DNA of 37,912 nucleotides from a virus. Positions 1-7,925 of the stretch are shown one piece after another. Position 1 is the stretch's first letter. Each line of letters begins with the position of its first letter. A model generated the notes under the pieces. That model had not been told where the DNA came from. It searched no databases and worked only from the letters and a program-made list of their open reading frames with translations. The stretch lies in IMG/VR virus record IMGVR_UViG_3300000116_000064, positions 1 through 37,912 of that record. One strand, 5' to 3'. The position numbers and the translations under genes are program-made.

Positions 1-89
1 TCAACATCAGGCCATGCAATTTGCGTTAGGTTATTCCACTTGGTATCAAACCACCCTTGAACGCTTGCCTCTGCTGTTTTAAAACTCAC
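1..89 (-). CDS. Tail terminator-like protein, N-terminal fragment cut by the window end
   Basis: A minus-strand reading frame opens with GTG at 89, overlaps the end of the gp10-like gene by 11 nt, and runs off the window with 29 codons visible. The visible peptide includes GWFDTKW and IAWPDV, which resembles the N-terminal region of phage tail terminator proteins (DUF4128-like), where a stretch 'W...T.IAWPNV' is common. Its place directly after a gp10-like gene is the usual place for a tail terminator, which caps the tail tube and joins it to the connector. The C-terminal part is missing, so the family assignment rests on a short segment and on gene order. Confidence 0.55.
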   Translation of the reverse strand, partial: MSFKTAEASVQGWFDTKWNNLTQIAWPDV

Positions 90-474
90 GCGCTGCCTCT
101 TTCCCTCTAGCTACACCAACTTGAACCGCGCCTTTAACAAATCCTGCAGGGGCTTGTGCAGACCACCCGTCCTCTAGTCTTTGAATATACGGCAGGTTAT
201 TTGTGATATAGATTGATGTTTCCAATTTAATATCTCTTTGAGATACGCTTAAGCCTTGAGCATTTGCCGACGCGCCGTTATCGGCTGCTTGTTCAATCCA
301 TGTCTTGCTTGTATCCGTCCACCAATTAGATTTTGCCCGCCCCGTATCAACAGGTGTTGTTTGAATTAATTGCTGCAAAACCCCCATGGCAACCACACGC
401 TTAACTTTATTTGCCGTTTCTATAACCTTCTTTTGATATGCGCGCTCTATCTGGCGGTCTATATCACTCATCAT
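79..474 (-). CDS. HK97 gp10-like head-tail connector/tail completion protein
   Basis: The 131-residue product has the hallmark of the HK97 gp10 family: an N-terminal helical segment followed by TPVDTGRAKSNW (around residues 40-52) and a later YIQRLEDGWSAQAPAG stretch, where family members have 'P.DTG.L..s....' and 'YA..vE.G....pp'. Proteins of this family act in the neck, between connector and tail tube. The start is ambiguous between two adjacent ATG codons (474 and 471); a GGGGG run precedes both, and the second has better spacing. It overlaps the upstream 90-residue gene by 11 nt and the downstream tail terminator fragment by 11 nt, so translation is probably coupled. Confidence 0.8.
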   Translation of the reverse strand: MMSDIDRQIERAYQKKVIETANKVKRVVAMGVLQQLIQTTPVDTGRAKSNWWTDTSKTWIEQAADNGASANAQGLSVSQRDIKLETSIYITNNLPYIQRLEDGWSAQAPAGFVKGAVQVGVARGKEAAREF

Positions 475-736
475 ACCCCCAAATATCGTCCATAAGGCTA
501 TCTTTCATATGCTCACATGCGCCTTTTAATTGGGCAGGTGTGAAATACTCACCGTAAGATACGCCACTTGTTAAATCACCATCTTTACTCAGAACAAAAA
601 ACCCAAAAGCATGTGTGTTTTCATTTATTGATTTTGATGCGTTCTCTACAGAATTATGAAAATGCGTTCTTTTATTCTCAATAACACGAACCTCTGCCCC
701 GCCGTTTTTCATGCGAATTTTACCTATTTTACTCAT
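464..736 (-). CDS. Hypothetical small protein in the neck region
   Basis: The 90-residue product is not one I recognise. It is acidic near its end (SLMDDIWGYDE), has no membrane segment, and contains a mixed alpha/beta-looking middle with YGEYFTPAQLKGACEHMKD. It starts with ATG in an ATGA overlap with the preceding connector gene and ends 11 nt inside the gp10-like gene. Such tight coupling on both sides suggests it belongs to the virion assembly operon. A role as a connector accessory or chaperone would be a guess from position only. Confidence 0.7.
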   Translation of the reverse strand: MSKIGKIRMKNGGAEVRVIENKRTHFHNSVENASKSINENTHAFGFFVLSKDGDLTSGVSYGEYFTPAQLKGACEHMKDSLMDDIWGYDE

Positions 737-1113
737 CGTCTAAGCCTTAATATATATACAATAGCCGTATCACCTGGCTTTATCTGCTCAATCGGTAAAA
801 CCTGATAAACATCACTCCCGTCTGTGATGGTGTCCTTGTTTGTCGGTGGAGCAGTTAAAGCTGTAGCCGCTATTAAACATTTTTTGTCATCACTGCGGAT
901 TAAATCGCCGTCAATTTCCTTTAGTGTGAAATTCGTAAACAATGCCTTTGGCGTTTGCGTTGTTGCTGTGCCCGGCGTAAAAGTTCCTGCAGCAGGATTA
1001 TAAACATCAACGCCCGGCGTTGTTAATGTTACCGTGCGCCCTTTATCCTGTATCTGTGATAAGGCAACGGCTGCAAGCTTGGTATATAATTCAGACACGC
1101 ACCACCCGCGCAT
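733..1113 (-). CDS. Head closure/head-tail stopper-like protein
   Basis: The 126-residue product sits between a DnaT-like adaptor and a gp10-like gene, where head closure (stopper) proteins are found. The sequence is beta-rich and ends with SDVYQVLPIEQIKPGDTAIVYILRLRR, matching the closing strands common in small head-tail joining proteins ('Y.V..v....P.g..v.y.l..R'). Two starts are possible: ATG at 1113, with AGG about ten bases upstream, or GTG at 1098, which gives only an 8-nt overlap with the preceding gene and begins VSELYTKL. I keep the longer form. The function is inferred from gene order and general fold pattern. Confidence 0.65.
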   Translation of the reverse strand: MRGWCVSELYTKLAAVALSQIQDKGRTVTLTTPGVDVYNPAAGTFTPGTATTQTPKALFTNFTLKEIDGDLIRSDDKKCLIAATALTAPPTNKDTITDGSDVYQVLPIEQIKPGDTAIVYILRLRR

Positions 1114-1606
1114 TTAAACTTGAACCTGATAAAAGCTTTCTCAATAATCCGTCAATTGCTGGTCTTGTAGAACCTGTTCTGCCACCCTCATTGCCTGCCA
1201 TGTATTCAACCTCAATAATATCAACCTTTTCACGTTTAACAGTTTGCGTTTGCACAGGGTTTAACTCATCCCCGCCGATGCTTTCAAGGGCAAGAATACA
1301 AACGGCTTGTTTAAGCTTTTCAGGTATCGTGCCAGCAATGTCAAAATCAGTGTAATACAATTCAGGGTCATGGTAACTACGCGGCCATGCCAAAGGCTGG
1401 TTTGCCTGAGTAGGGTACCCAATCCAACGCCCATAATATACTTGCTCAACATAGTCCGTGGCTTTAATCAAAGCGGCTTGTTTAACCGCATCCGTGCCAG
1501 TCCATGTAGTGTTTCCACGATCATCATGATATGTATCAGCATAAGCTACAGATACATAACTGTTTGCACCATCAACGACCGAACCATCTGTTTGAACTAA
1601 AAACAT
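1091..1606 (-). CDS. DnaT-like head-tail adaptor protein
   Basis: The 171-residue product begins with the pattern VDGANSYVSVAYADTYHDDRG, typical of the phage family annotated as putative DnaT-like ssDNA-binding protein and now regarded as a head-tail adaptor. A conserved LAWPR motif follows near residue 70 (QPLAWPRSYHDP), as does a helical segment IPEKLKQAVCILALE that family members share. Adaptors dock on the portal and carry the stopper. An AGGAT ribosome binding site lies before ATG at 1606, just 2 nt after the preceding gene. The next gene begins inside its last codons. Confidence 0.8.
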   Translation of the reverse strand: MFLVQTDGSVVDGANSYVSVAYADTYHDDRGNTTWTGTDAVKQAALIKATDYVEQVYYGRWIGYPTQANQPLAWPRSYHDPELYYTDFDIAGTIPEKLKQAVCILALESIGGDELNPVQTQTVKREKVDIIEVEYMAGNEGGRTGSTRPAIDGLLRKLLSGSSLNARVVRV

Positions 1607-1608
1607 AT

Positions 1609-1914
1609 TTAAACATCCTCAGCATCAGCGAAAAACAAAACACGCTCTGGATCGTCGCCTTCTGTCCACACATCAAGGGCAGTTTCCGCACTTTTCGCAG
1701 CCTCGTATAAAGCATCAACAGTTTGTTGATAGGCCGGAACCGTGATGTTCATAGAGTAGATATACCCATGGGGATCGGCCTCCCGCGTTGCTTTATCCTT
1801 GTATAGACGAAAGGTAACATTTGCGGTATTTGCGGTTTTACAGTCCGAAATACCGTCAATCATCCAGTATTCCGCGTCAAAACCTTTGTAGTTATATGTT
1901 TTCTGTAGGGCCAT
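1609..1914 (-). CDS. Hypothetical structural-operon protein, 101 residues
   Basis: I do not recognise this product. It is soluble-looking, with a predicted beta-rich start (YNYKGFDAEYWMI) and YSMNITVPAYQQTVDALYEAAK, and an acidic C-terminus (EGDDPERVLFFADAEDV). Proteins with an N-terminal 'l.l.g...a.yw.i....d.....v.v.v..Y.d...R' pattern occur next to fibres and connectors in many siphoviruses. The ATG at 1914 is preceded by AAGGA at good spacing. It overlaps the 54-residue gene upstream by 23 nt and is followed after 2 nt by the DnaT-like adaptor. Confidence 0.7.
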   Translation of the reverse strand: MALQKTYNYKGFDAEYWMIDGISDCKTANTANVTFRLYKDKATREADPHGYIYSMNITVPAYQQTVDALYEAAKSAETALDVWTEGDDPERVLFFADAEDV

Positions 1915-2056
1915 TTTCGGTTTCCTTTTTCGGGGTTAAAGCGTTATTGATAACTGCGTAACACTGGCGCAAAACCTCGTGCGTTTCTGCGTTTACGTTT
2001 AGTTGCCGCGTTGCGTTGTATAAACTGTTCAAAGCTTGTTCAGGTGCTATGTCCAT
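1892..2056 (-). CDS. Small conserved-looking protein after the fibre gene
   Basis: A 54-codon frame starts with ATG at 2056, inside the last codons of the fibre gene, and ends at 1892 inside the next gene. The peptide is a probable helical hairpin: APEQALNSLYNATRQLNVNA, then AETHEVLRQCYAVINNAL. The layout 'ALn.ly.at...l..d.he.....c...l..al' is familiar from small proteins coded beside phage tail or fibre genes. Overlaps of 10 nt upstream and 23 nt downstream support real translation. No function can be assigned. Confidence 0.6.
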   Translation of the reverse strand: MDIAPEQALNSLYNATRQLNVNAETHEVLRQCYAVINNALTPKKETENGPTENI

Positions 2057-4698
2057 GTGATTGTCCTTGTTGTTGTTCCATCGTAAAATTTTAAATTTGT
2101 ACCGTCAAACCACAAATCCCCGGCGTTCGGGCTAGTGGGGGCTGTGCCGCTTCTTATGCGGAATCCAGACTTAGATGTTGTTGATGCGGCAGTGTCTAAA
2201 ATAGCCGTAGGTGTTGTCACGCCGATCCCGACATTGCTGGCGCTGGAAATCTTCATAGCTTCACTATTGTTAATAAAAAACCTATGAACGCCGCCACTGG
2301 TGACATTGAAACGTAAATGATTTGTGCTTTCCTGATACCCAAAAAAAGCACCGAACCTCCCGGCGGCTTTTTGCATTTCAAACCCGGAATAGCCAGCCGT
2401 ATTTGAATTCCGCAGGTTCACCATTGCGGACGCTGTAGACCCATGCACTTCAAATGGGACAGTAGGTGAGTTCGTCCCAATCCCGACATTCCCACCAGAT
2501 GGATTGACGTACAAATACCCGGAAGATGTAGTCTGCAGGTCTGTATAAACGCTACCATCCGTATGCGTCAAGCGTAACTGCGGGTCAGAGCCATCAAGAA
2601 CGTCTAGTTTTCTATCCGGCCCGGTGGTGCCGATGCCTAAATTACCAGAGGTGGAAATCCTCATAGCTTCAATACGACCAACACTTGAATTAGAAACAGT
2701 AAAAGCCAGCGGGCGGCTGTCTGCGTAAATCACCTGATTTACGAAAGCTCCGAAAGACCATGCACCGGAAGGTGCGCCGGTAAATCCGCCACCAAAACCT
2801 AAAACCTGATTACCAGAAGCCACCGTGGAAGAGCCACGCAAGAGTATAAAAGCTTCCGTCGCTGTACCCGATGGCATTACACCAAATCCACCATTGTAAT
2901 TCCCGGAATTTGGCTGTGAAACTGGAAAATCAAGAGATGTGGCAAAAGATCCGCCATCTTCCTCGTAAAAAATCTTTGGATTCGTTTGATCAAACCTGAT
3001 ATTACCAGAAATTTGTAGCTTTTCGCTCGGACTACTCGTCCCTATCCCGACATTGCCCGCATCGGTAATTCTCATCCATTCTGGGGTAGAGAATTGGTCA
3101 GTAAACCTAATACCGCCAGCGCTCAGGCCCCTTATTTGCCCCCCGCTGCCAGAATTATTATTGGTCAGGCGCAGAAAAGGCTCCGCTGATGCATCGTCTC
3201 TATTAAGTGCAATTCCTCCCAAACTGTCATTTACAACAAACGGATATGTTCCTGTGAATGACGCCAAATCAGAGCCAATATTAACGGTTCCATTAACATC
3301 GAGCGTCGCGCCCGGCGAGGCCGTCCCGATGCCGACGTTGCCATCTGCATCAATAACATTCAGCGCAGTTCCGCCGCTGTTTTGAATCTCAAAAATATTA
3401 CCGCTCTGGCTAGACCCGGCCCGTATAGAAACCTGCTTGTTTGTCCCGTTGTACATACCGGTACCATATATGGTATTCCCGATATTAAGCTGGTTTGATC
3501 CAGAAGCGGACAAAGGGGTTGCGCTATATCCAAGCGCTATATTATAATTTCCACCAGTTTGATATACGTAAGACCCCAGCAACAAATTGCCGTTTCCAGT
3601 CCCCATGGAATACGCGGTGTAATACCCGGCAGCTATATTATGACCCCCACTAGTAAGGGCATTTAATGTGTTTTGCCCTAGAACCGTGTTGTATGAAACA
3701 TTAGAGCCCGATGTGAGGCAATTATAACCTAAAACAGAGTTTCCGGTTCCTGTGGTCAGTGCATTGCCTGCTCTGTATCCAAATAAAGAATTTCCACTCC
3801 CGTACGTTACGTTTTGACCAGCATACCCGCCAAAGAAAACAGAACCAACCGCAACTGTTAAGTCTTCCCCTGCGCTGTACCCGAATGTAGTCAGGCTCGG
3901 GTCCAAATTCATAGACCGCACGCCGTCTACGGAAACATAATTACTTGTTTTGTTGGGTATCGCGTCAGCTCTCCGTTCAAATATATTTGACGGTAAAGAG
4001 CTGTCCGGGATAGTGTCGATATATGTTGTTGTAACATTGTCCGCTATTGTAGCTATATAGGCCGCGTATGTGGAGCTGTCTCCAACCTTGCCGCGCAAAA
4101 TCTTTCTGCCTATAACGGTAGGATCACTTGAAACCGGTATGTTATCTATTTGTACGGACTGATTCCCGGCTGTAGTCGTAATCCCGACATAACTGCTTGC
4201 GTCCGTGTCTCCGAATTGATTGTAGTATTGAATGCGATAATAATATTGCCCTATCTCTAAATCGGTTCCGGGCAAAAGAGAAAGGGTAAATGTAGCTGGA
4301 GGGGCGTCTACAGTGGTGAGATTCACACCCTTGTTCGTGTTTATACCTGTAGCGTCCTCGTAAGAAAAACCCTGGTCAGACCCAAACGCCCCGCCGTCGT
4401 TAAATTGTATCTCTCGATTAGAGCCAGCGGGGGTTGTTTCCGGTATCGCCGCGATTAGCGCGTCAACTTCTGCCTGTGTGTATTTATCTAAATCGGTTAT
4501 ATCACTTTCTGTGTGCGTATGGCCGGTGTTTGATTTTGCATCAAGCGCAGCTTGTAAATCACCCTGACTAGATAGAGTTCCGTTTATCTCGCCCCAGTAG
4601 GTGCTAGACACGCCAGACGCAACCTCAACCGTTGCAATCACGTTTTCAGTGACTTCGACCACATTTACAGTTGATACGACATCTACGGTTTCTGTCAT
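2047..4698 (-). CDS. Large repetitive fibre-like virion protein
   Basis: The 883-residue product is a fibre or spike. Residues about 1-130 carry a collar-like part (GHTHTESDITDLDKYTQAEVDALI, split here as TESDITDLDKYT and so on). Residues about 280-410 hold YadA-head-like repeats with alternating N/G and hydrophobic residues (SLFGYRAGNALTTGTGN, SVLGYNCLTSG). The C-terminal half has five copies of a G-N-x-G-I-G-T-x-x-P motif near residues 450, 545, 685, 733 and 820, a pattern common in phage fibres that carry an S74 chaperone. No S74 peptidase domain is visible; it ends FWFDGT-type, NLKFYDGTTTRTITWT. It lies among head and connector genes, so a head fibre or neck whisker is as likely as a tail fibre. 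ATG overlaps the upstream stop (ATGA). Confidence 0.8.
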   Translation of the reverse strand: MTETVDVVSTVNVVEVTENVIATVEVASGVSSTYWGEINGTLSSQGDLQAALDAKSNTGHTHTESDITDLDKYTQAEVDALIAAIPETTPAGSNREIQFNDGGAFGSDQGFSYEDATGINTNKGVNLTTVDAPPATFTLSLLPGTDLEIGQYYYRIQYYNQFGDTDASSYVGITTTAGNQSVQIDNIPVSSDPTVIGRKILRGKVGDSSTYAAYIATIADNVTTTYIDTIPDSSLPSNIFERRADAIPNKTSNYVSVDGVRSMNLDPSLTTFGYSAGEDLTVAVGSVFFGGYAGQNVTYGSGNSLFGYRAGNALTTGTGNSVLGYNCLTSGSNVSYNTVLGQNTLNALTSGGHNIAAGYYTAYSMGTGNGNLLLGSYVYQTGGNYNIALGYSATPLSASGSNQLNIGNTIYGTGMYNGTNKQVSIRAGSSQSGNIFEIQNSGGTALNVIDADGNVGIGTASPGATLDVNGTVNIGSDLASFTGTYPFVVNDSLGGIALNRDDASAEPFLRLTNNNSGSGGQIRGLSAGGIRFTDQFSTPEWMRITDAGNVGIGTSSPSEKLQISGNIRFDQTNPKIFYEEDGGSFATSLDFPVSQPNSGNYNGGFGVMPSGTATEAFILLRGSSTVASGNQVLGFGGGFTGAPSGAWSFGAFVNQVIYADSRPLAFTVSNSSVGRIEAMRISTSGNLGIGTTGPDRKLDVLDGSDPQLRLTHTDGSVYTDLQTTSSGYLYVNPSGGNVGIGTNSPTVPFEVHGSTASAMVNLRNSNTAGYSGFEMQKAAGRFGAFFGYQESTNHLRFNVTSGGVHRFFINNSEAMKISSASNVGIGVTTPTAILDTAASTTSKSGFRIRSGTAPTSPNAGDLWFDGTNLKFYDGTTTRTITWT

Positions 4699-5048
4699 GA
4701 ATTTCTAACCCGCGTTTGAATAAGTGTAATAATACCCTTTGCAATTAAAACGGTTGGGTCCTCGCCGTTGTAGATGATGATTTCGTAATCATATGTGCCG
4801 GGTGTTAAACCTTCAGTATCAGCCGATACTATATACGGGGCTACCTTTCCAGACGCGCCCGTAATAATCAAACGGCTGCCGGACACGTCCGTACTTAATA
4901 GCTCAAGTGTATCTGTATTCGCCGTGTTGTCCATAAGCATCTTGCCATCATAAGACGATATATCAATAACATCTCCGGCCGAATCTTTATAGACAAACTC
5001 CAAAGAGTCGAATGTCACGCCTTGATACATATTAAAATTATAAGCCAC
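4695..5048 (-). CDS. Beta-rich structural protein preceding the fibre
   Basis: The 117-residue product resembles short phage proteins that precede fibre genes and act as fibre-anchoring or baseplate-like domains. Their typical pattern is 'g.tf...f.y.d..g..idlsgy...m.ir......', then 'g.i........t..l..g.Y.ydl.......', and it is matched here by QGVTFDSLEFVYKDSAGDVI and TPGTYDYEIIIYNGEDP. It starts with GTG at 5048 and its stop overlaps the fibre start by 4 nt, so the two are probably made in coupled fashion. I infer that it links the 883-residue fibre to the particle; the sequence does not prove this. Confidence 0.65.
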   Translation of the reverse strand: MAYNFNMYQGVTFDSLEFVYKDSAGDVIDISSYDGKMLMDNTANTDTLELLSTDVSGSRLIITGASGKVAPYIVSADTEGLTPGTYDYEIIIYNGEDPTVLIAKGIITLIQTRVRNS

Positions 5049-5050
5049 GG

Positions 5051-5260
5051 TTATTTACTTTTCTTTTTTATGTTTGTTTTTTTAACTGGTTTTTCTTCGA
5101 TATATTCAGTCAATACATCATCCTCATCAAAAACCTCTATCTCTTTTTTTATTATCTTTGGTGCTTTCTTAAGCTGTATTTGTGCGTTCGGGTCTTTCTT
5201 TAATTCTTCTTTAATCGCTTGGTGAACCCCGCGTGGGTCATTGCTATATATAACTGTCAT
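5051..5260 (-). CDS. Small lysine-rich-tailed protein A
   Basis: The 69-residue product has an N-terminal globular-looking part and a C-terminal tail with EEKPVKKTNIKKKSK. That tail closely resembles the tail of the 83-residue protein at 5840-6091 (EEKPAKKKSAKKKK), so the two genes flanking the sialyltransferase-like gene share a C-terminal module. The start ATG at 5260 is preceded by GGGGAG. The gene overlaps the glycosyltransferase-like gene by 17 nt. Short phage proteins with such lysine-rich ends often occur after capsid genes; their function is unknown. Confidence 0.65.
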   Translation of the reverse strand: MTVIYSNDPRGVHQAIKEELKKDPNAQIQLKKAPKIIKKEIEVFDEDDVLTEYIEEKPVKKTNIKKKSK

Positions 5261-5843
5261 CGTATGCTCCCCATAAATATTTTATTTTTATGCCGAATTT
5301 ATCACTTATTACACCAACCATTTTATTTTCGTAAGCGTAATTATGCCTGTTATTTTCAGACTTTCCTATAAATTCATCGCTTTCCAATATACCGCTTAAC
5401 TCATGGTATTGCGTGATTTTACCGTTCGCTACAGAGTCAAACCCTGCAAGATAGATTTCCTTTGGCTTTAAGTGAATGGCAGTCATAAGAACTGCCGCTA
5501 AGCCCATTGTCGGTGCTTTTCCTGTCTTAAATATCTCGTGAAATGTATCATCAATATTGAAATGATGAACCTGTCTGCCTTCAACTTCTTTTACATTCAG
5601 GTATTTTTTATGTTTGCCAAAGCTATACAACAACCACCCCTCATCAGGAACCATTGTTATTTGTTCTCTGGCCTCTGATAACCAAGGCGCGGGCAAAATA
5701 CCGTAGTCGTATTTCTTGCCAAAGTCTGCCGGGTAGGTATTTTTAAACTCATGCATACGGATAACAATATCCATACCGTCGATATACTCACCCATCCATG
5801 AGTTATAAACAGATGAACCGTTTCCTACGATGCAGGCTCTCAT
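5244..5843 (-). CDS. Sialyltransferase-like glycosyltransferase (GT29-like)
   Basis: The 199-residue product matches the GT29 sialyltransferase plan. It opens with IVGNGSSV (residues 5-12) followed by DIVIRMHEF (25-33), comparable to the large sialyl motif 'vVGNGg.l.......ID..D.ViR.N'. Residues 108-137 (TGKAPTMGLAAVL, IYLAGFDS) fit the small motif 'PstG......al..cd.v.lyGF'. H167 and E172 form an HxxxxE arrangement like motif VS. GT29 enzymes transfer sialic acid from CMP-sugars; whether this one uses that donor is unknown. It lies within the head operon, coupled by ATGA to the upstream lysine-rich gene. No signal peptide or membrane anchor is seen, so it should act in the cytoplasm. Confidence 0.7.
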   Translation of the reverse strand: MRACIVGNGSSVYNSWMGEYIDGMDIVIRMHEFKNTYPADFGKKYDYGILPAPWLSEAREQITMVPDEGWLLYSFGKHKKYLNVKEVEGRQVHHFNIDDTFHEIFKTGKAPTMGLAAVLMTAIHLKPKEIYLAGFDSVANGKITQYHELSGILESDEFIGKSENNRHNYAYENKMVGVISDKFGIKIKYLWGAYDDSYI

Positions 5844-6091
5844 TTCTTTTTCTTGGCCGATTTCTTTTTAGCAGGCTTTTCTTCAGTGGCTTCTTTGCTG
5901 ATTTCCTCTGCGGGGGTTTTTTCTTCAATTTCGGCTTTAACAGTAGCTTTACGGTTGATTCCCTCAAGCCGTTCTTTTTCCATTTTCTTTGCTACGTTAA
6001 AACACACGTTTTTAATTTTGTCAGTCTGCATATAAACTGGTAGTGGCTGAACTCTATCTGTCGAGCCTGTAACATCACATTTTAAGAACAT
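5840..6091 (-). CDS. Small lysine-rich-tailed protein B
   Basis: The 83-residue product begins MFLKCDVTGSTDRVQPLPVY and ends in a highly charged tail with EEKPAKKKSAKKKK. The tail matches that of the 69-residue protein on the other side of the glycosyltransferase-like gene, so the pair look like diverged copies or proteins with a common tail function. ATG at 6091 is preferred over TTG at 6097; both overlap the upstream gene's stop region. Its last codons overlap the next gene's ATG. The abundant lysine could suit binding to nucleic acid or to acidic surfaces, but this is inference. Confidence 0.65.
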   Translation of the reverse strand: MFLKCDVTGSTDRVQPLPVYMQTDKIKNVCFNVAKKMEKERLEGINRKATVKAEIEEKTPAEEISKEATEEKPAKKKSAKKKK

Positions 6092-6917
6092 AATCAAAAG
6101 CCTTTCCGTTTGCTATCTCGTCCCGTGTCCACTGTGCATAAGCCAATCTATGAAGATAGTTTTCTATGCCCTCTGGATAGGTAATATTTGGTTGTATTTC
6201 ATTATACGCAAGCTCGCTATAAGTCGGTGCATATTCACACGCGGTATCACAAATAACAGGAATACCCGCTAAGAGCGCGTCATTTCCTACATTTGAATTA
6301 TGGCAGTACACCGCAAAAGCCCCTTCCAAGTCATCCTCAATCGGACAATCAGGTAATTCCTCTTGTGGTATATCTTTATTCATAGGGTGTCTGCGCTTTT
6401 TATACGGTATCCCTAACTCTTCACATCTTTGTACTGCTTTATTCATCCATTCATTTAATTCGTTTAAATCCATCCCGTGGCTAGCATCATTTGGCGTCTG
6501 CTCACATATAAGTAAATAATCGCCTCCACGCGGTTTTGGATAGTCCAAATCTAAGGCTTCCCATCTATCACTAGGCGCATCATCAGGAAGCCAATTCAAA
6601 CCACCCTTAGAAACCTGCCAGTATCCCTCATATCCATTTGAGCGCATCGCTCTCTTGATATAACCAAGGTCAATAGCAATGCATGGTATACCCCTGCGCT
6701 CGTGTTCAGCAATAATACGTTTCCCAAAATGCCTCATGCCGTATATCACGCATAAATCACAATCCATCCATTCGTTTTCACGAAAGCCGTTTTGAGCGAC
6801 TTGATTTATTTCATATCCATGCTCTAAAAGCCCCTTTACCGTGGCGCTTGGAGAATGGGAATGAGAGGAATGCAGGGGATCAACGTCCCCCGCATACCAA
6901 AAGTTTACTTTAGCCAA
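6075..6917 (-). CDS. Capsule-synthesis/glycosyltransferase-like protein
   Basis: The open frame extends back into the capsid gene, but the sensible start is TTG at 6917, overlapping the capsid stop by 8 nt and giving 280 residues (MAKVNFWYAGDVD). Residues 204-222 read YCHNSNVGNDALLAGIPVI, which fits the C-terminal pattern of capsule-synthesis and related GT-B-type proteins ('t.NS.vg.eALl.GkPVi'). A later region has WTRDEIANGKAFDYV (263-277), another recurring element of such proteins. This suggests binding of a nucleotide sugar or glycan. Its target is unknown. It directly follows the major capsid gene and precedes the sialyltransferase-like gene, so the two may modify one glycan. Confidence 0.55.
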   Translation of the reverse strand: MAKVNFWYAGDVDPLHSSHSHSPSATVKGLLEHGYEINQVAQNGFRENEWMDCDLCVIYGMRHFGKRIIAEHERRGIPCIAIDLGYIKRAMRSNGYEGYWQVSKGGLNWLPDDAPSDRWEALDLDYPKPRGGDYLLICEQTPNDASHGMDLNELNEWMNKAVQRCEELGIPYKKRRHPMNKDIPQEELPDCPIEDDLEGAFAVYCHNSNVGNDALLAGIPVICDTACEYAPTYSELAYNEIQPNITYPEGIENYLHRLAYAQWTRDEIANGKAFDYVLKM

Positions 6918-7911
6918 GAGCGTTAGCCTTCTTGGTTTTGATCTGGATACCGGGCAGTGACTTAAGTGCAGTCGCTGACTTCGTCCAATTAGAGCTTGTT
7001 GCCAATTGTGCAACAGTCGGGTTGGCAGTTGATGTGCTGAAAGACAAGCCCTTAAGCCCAAGAGCGTGGTTTTGTTCAGCTTGCATACGTGTGTAGATAT
7101 TCTCCGCACCGCCTACTTTCTCAATCAAGACATCACCAACGCGTGTTTCCTGTACTTCAGCCGCACCAGCCACAAGACCATAAGTCGTGTAGTAGTTGTC
7201 TGTCGATACAGAGGAAGAGCCGTTATTAAACAGTGCGTCTGAATCAGTCACAACAACAGGGCGGCCAAGTGTACCCGGTGAACCACCATAAATAACAGTC
7301 CCGGCTACGCTGTCAATCTTATCTGTGATTGCCTGTCCTTGAAGCTCAAAGAACACACTAGAGTGCATCACCCACGCTACAATACTAGAAGCTTTATCAC
7401 CAAACTTAGCAAGACCATTATTTAAAATACTATGTGTGATTGTCGCACTTGAGCTGTCTTGAACCAAACTTGAAAGTCCAGCAACTGCATAAGCACCTTG
7501 AAGTCCATAAAGCACAACGTCAATCTGTTCTTTAAGAACGTCATCAGCCGCCTGCTGTCCTAGCAAGAATACCATCTCGTCCATAGACATGTTGCCTTTG
7601 TGCAAAGCTTCGTCTGTAAACTCAACAGGACCGATTTTAATTGAACGGTCAACTTTAACGATTTCACTTTGTGTTGCTTTAAGCCCTGTCGCAGCAGATG
7701 TGCTTGTCAGGTCACGACGTGTTACAAGGTTTGAGATTTTCGCAAGGTATGATTGCTTGATAAACTCGCCGTTTGTAACGTCAGATGATAACAAGATAGA
7801 ATTTGCAGAACTCGCATTGAATACCGCAAGGTTTTGTTCGACACGCTCGGTGTAACCAGCAAAGAACTGCTCGTTATAAACCTTCATGTCACTTGGTAAT
7901 GAAATAGCCAT
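6910..7911 (-). CDS. Major capsid protein
   Basis: The 333-residue product has the length, position and character of an HK97-fold major capsid protein. It follows a scaffold gene and starts MAISLPSDMKVYNEQFFAGYTE. The middle includes VDRSIKIGPVEFTDEALHKG and a helical stretch like the capsid spine helix (DVLKEQIDVVLYGLQGAYA). The C-terminal half has GTLGRPVVVTDSDALF, a typical phrase of the coat family that packs with DUF4055 portals. No N-terminal protease-processed delta domain is evident; scaffolding is supplied by a separate gene. An AGGAG ribosome binding site precedes ATG at 7911. Confidence 0.9.
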   Translation of the reverse strand: MAISLPSDMKVYNEQFFAGYTERVEQNLAVFNASSANSILLSSDVTNGEFIKQSYLAKISNLVTRRDLTSTSAATGLKATQSEIVKVDRSIKIGPVEFTDEALHKGNMSMDEMVFLLGQQAADDVLKEQIDVVLYGLQGAYAVAGLSSLVQDSSSATITHSILNNGLAKFGDKASSIVAWVMHSSVFFELQGQAITDKIDSVAGTVIYGGSPGTLGRPVVVTDSDALFNNGSSSVSTDNYYTTYGLVAGAAEVQETRVGDVLIEKVGGAENIYTRMQAEQNHALGLKGLSFSTSTANPTVAQLATSSNWTKSATALKSLPGIQIKTKKANALG

Positions 7912-7925
7912 TGATTAATCTCCTT

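Noticed and set aside
6918-7109. N-terminal extension of the capsule-synthesis-like gene to an ATG at 7109
   Set aside because: It lies fully inside the capsid gene and its sequence (RLLHNWQQALIGRSQRLHL) has no family character; TTG at 6917 fits the stop-start overlap used throughout the operon.
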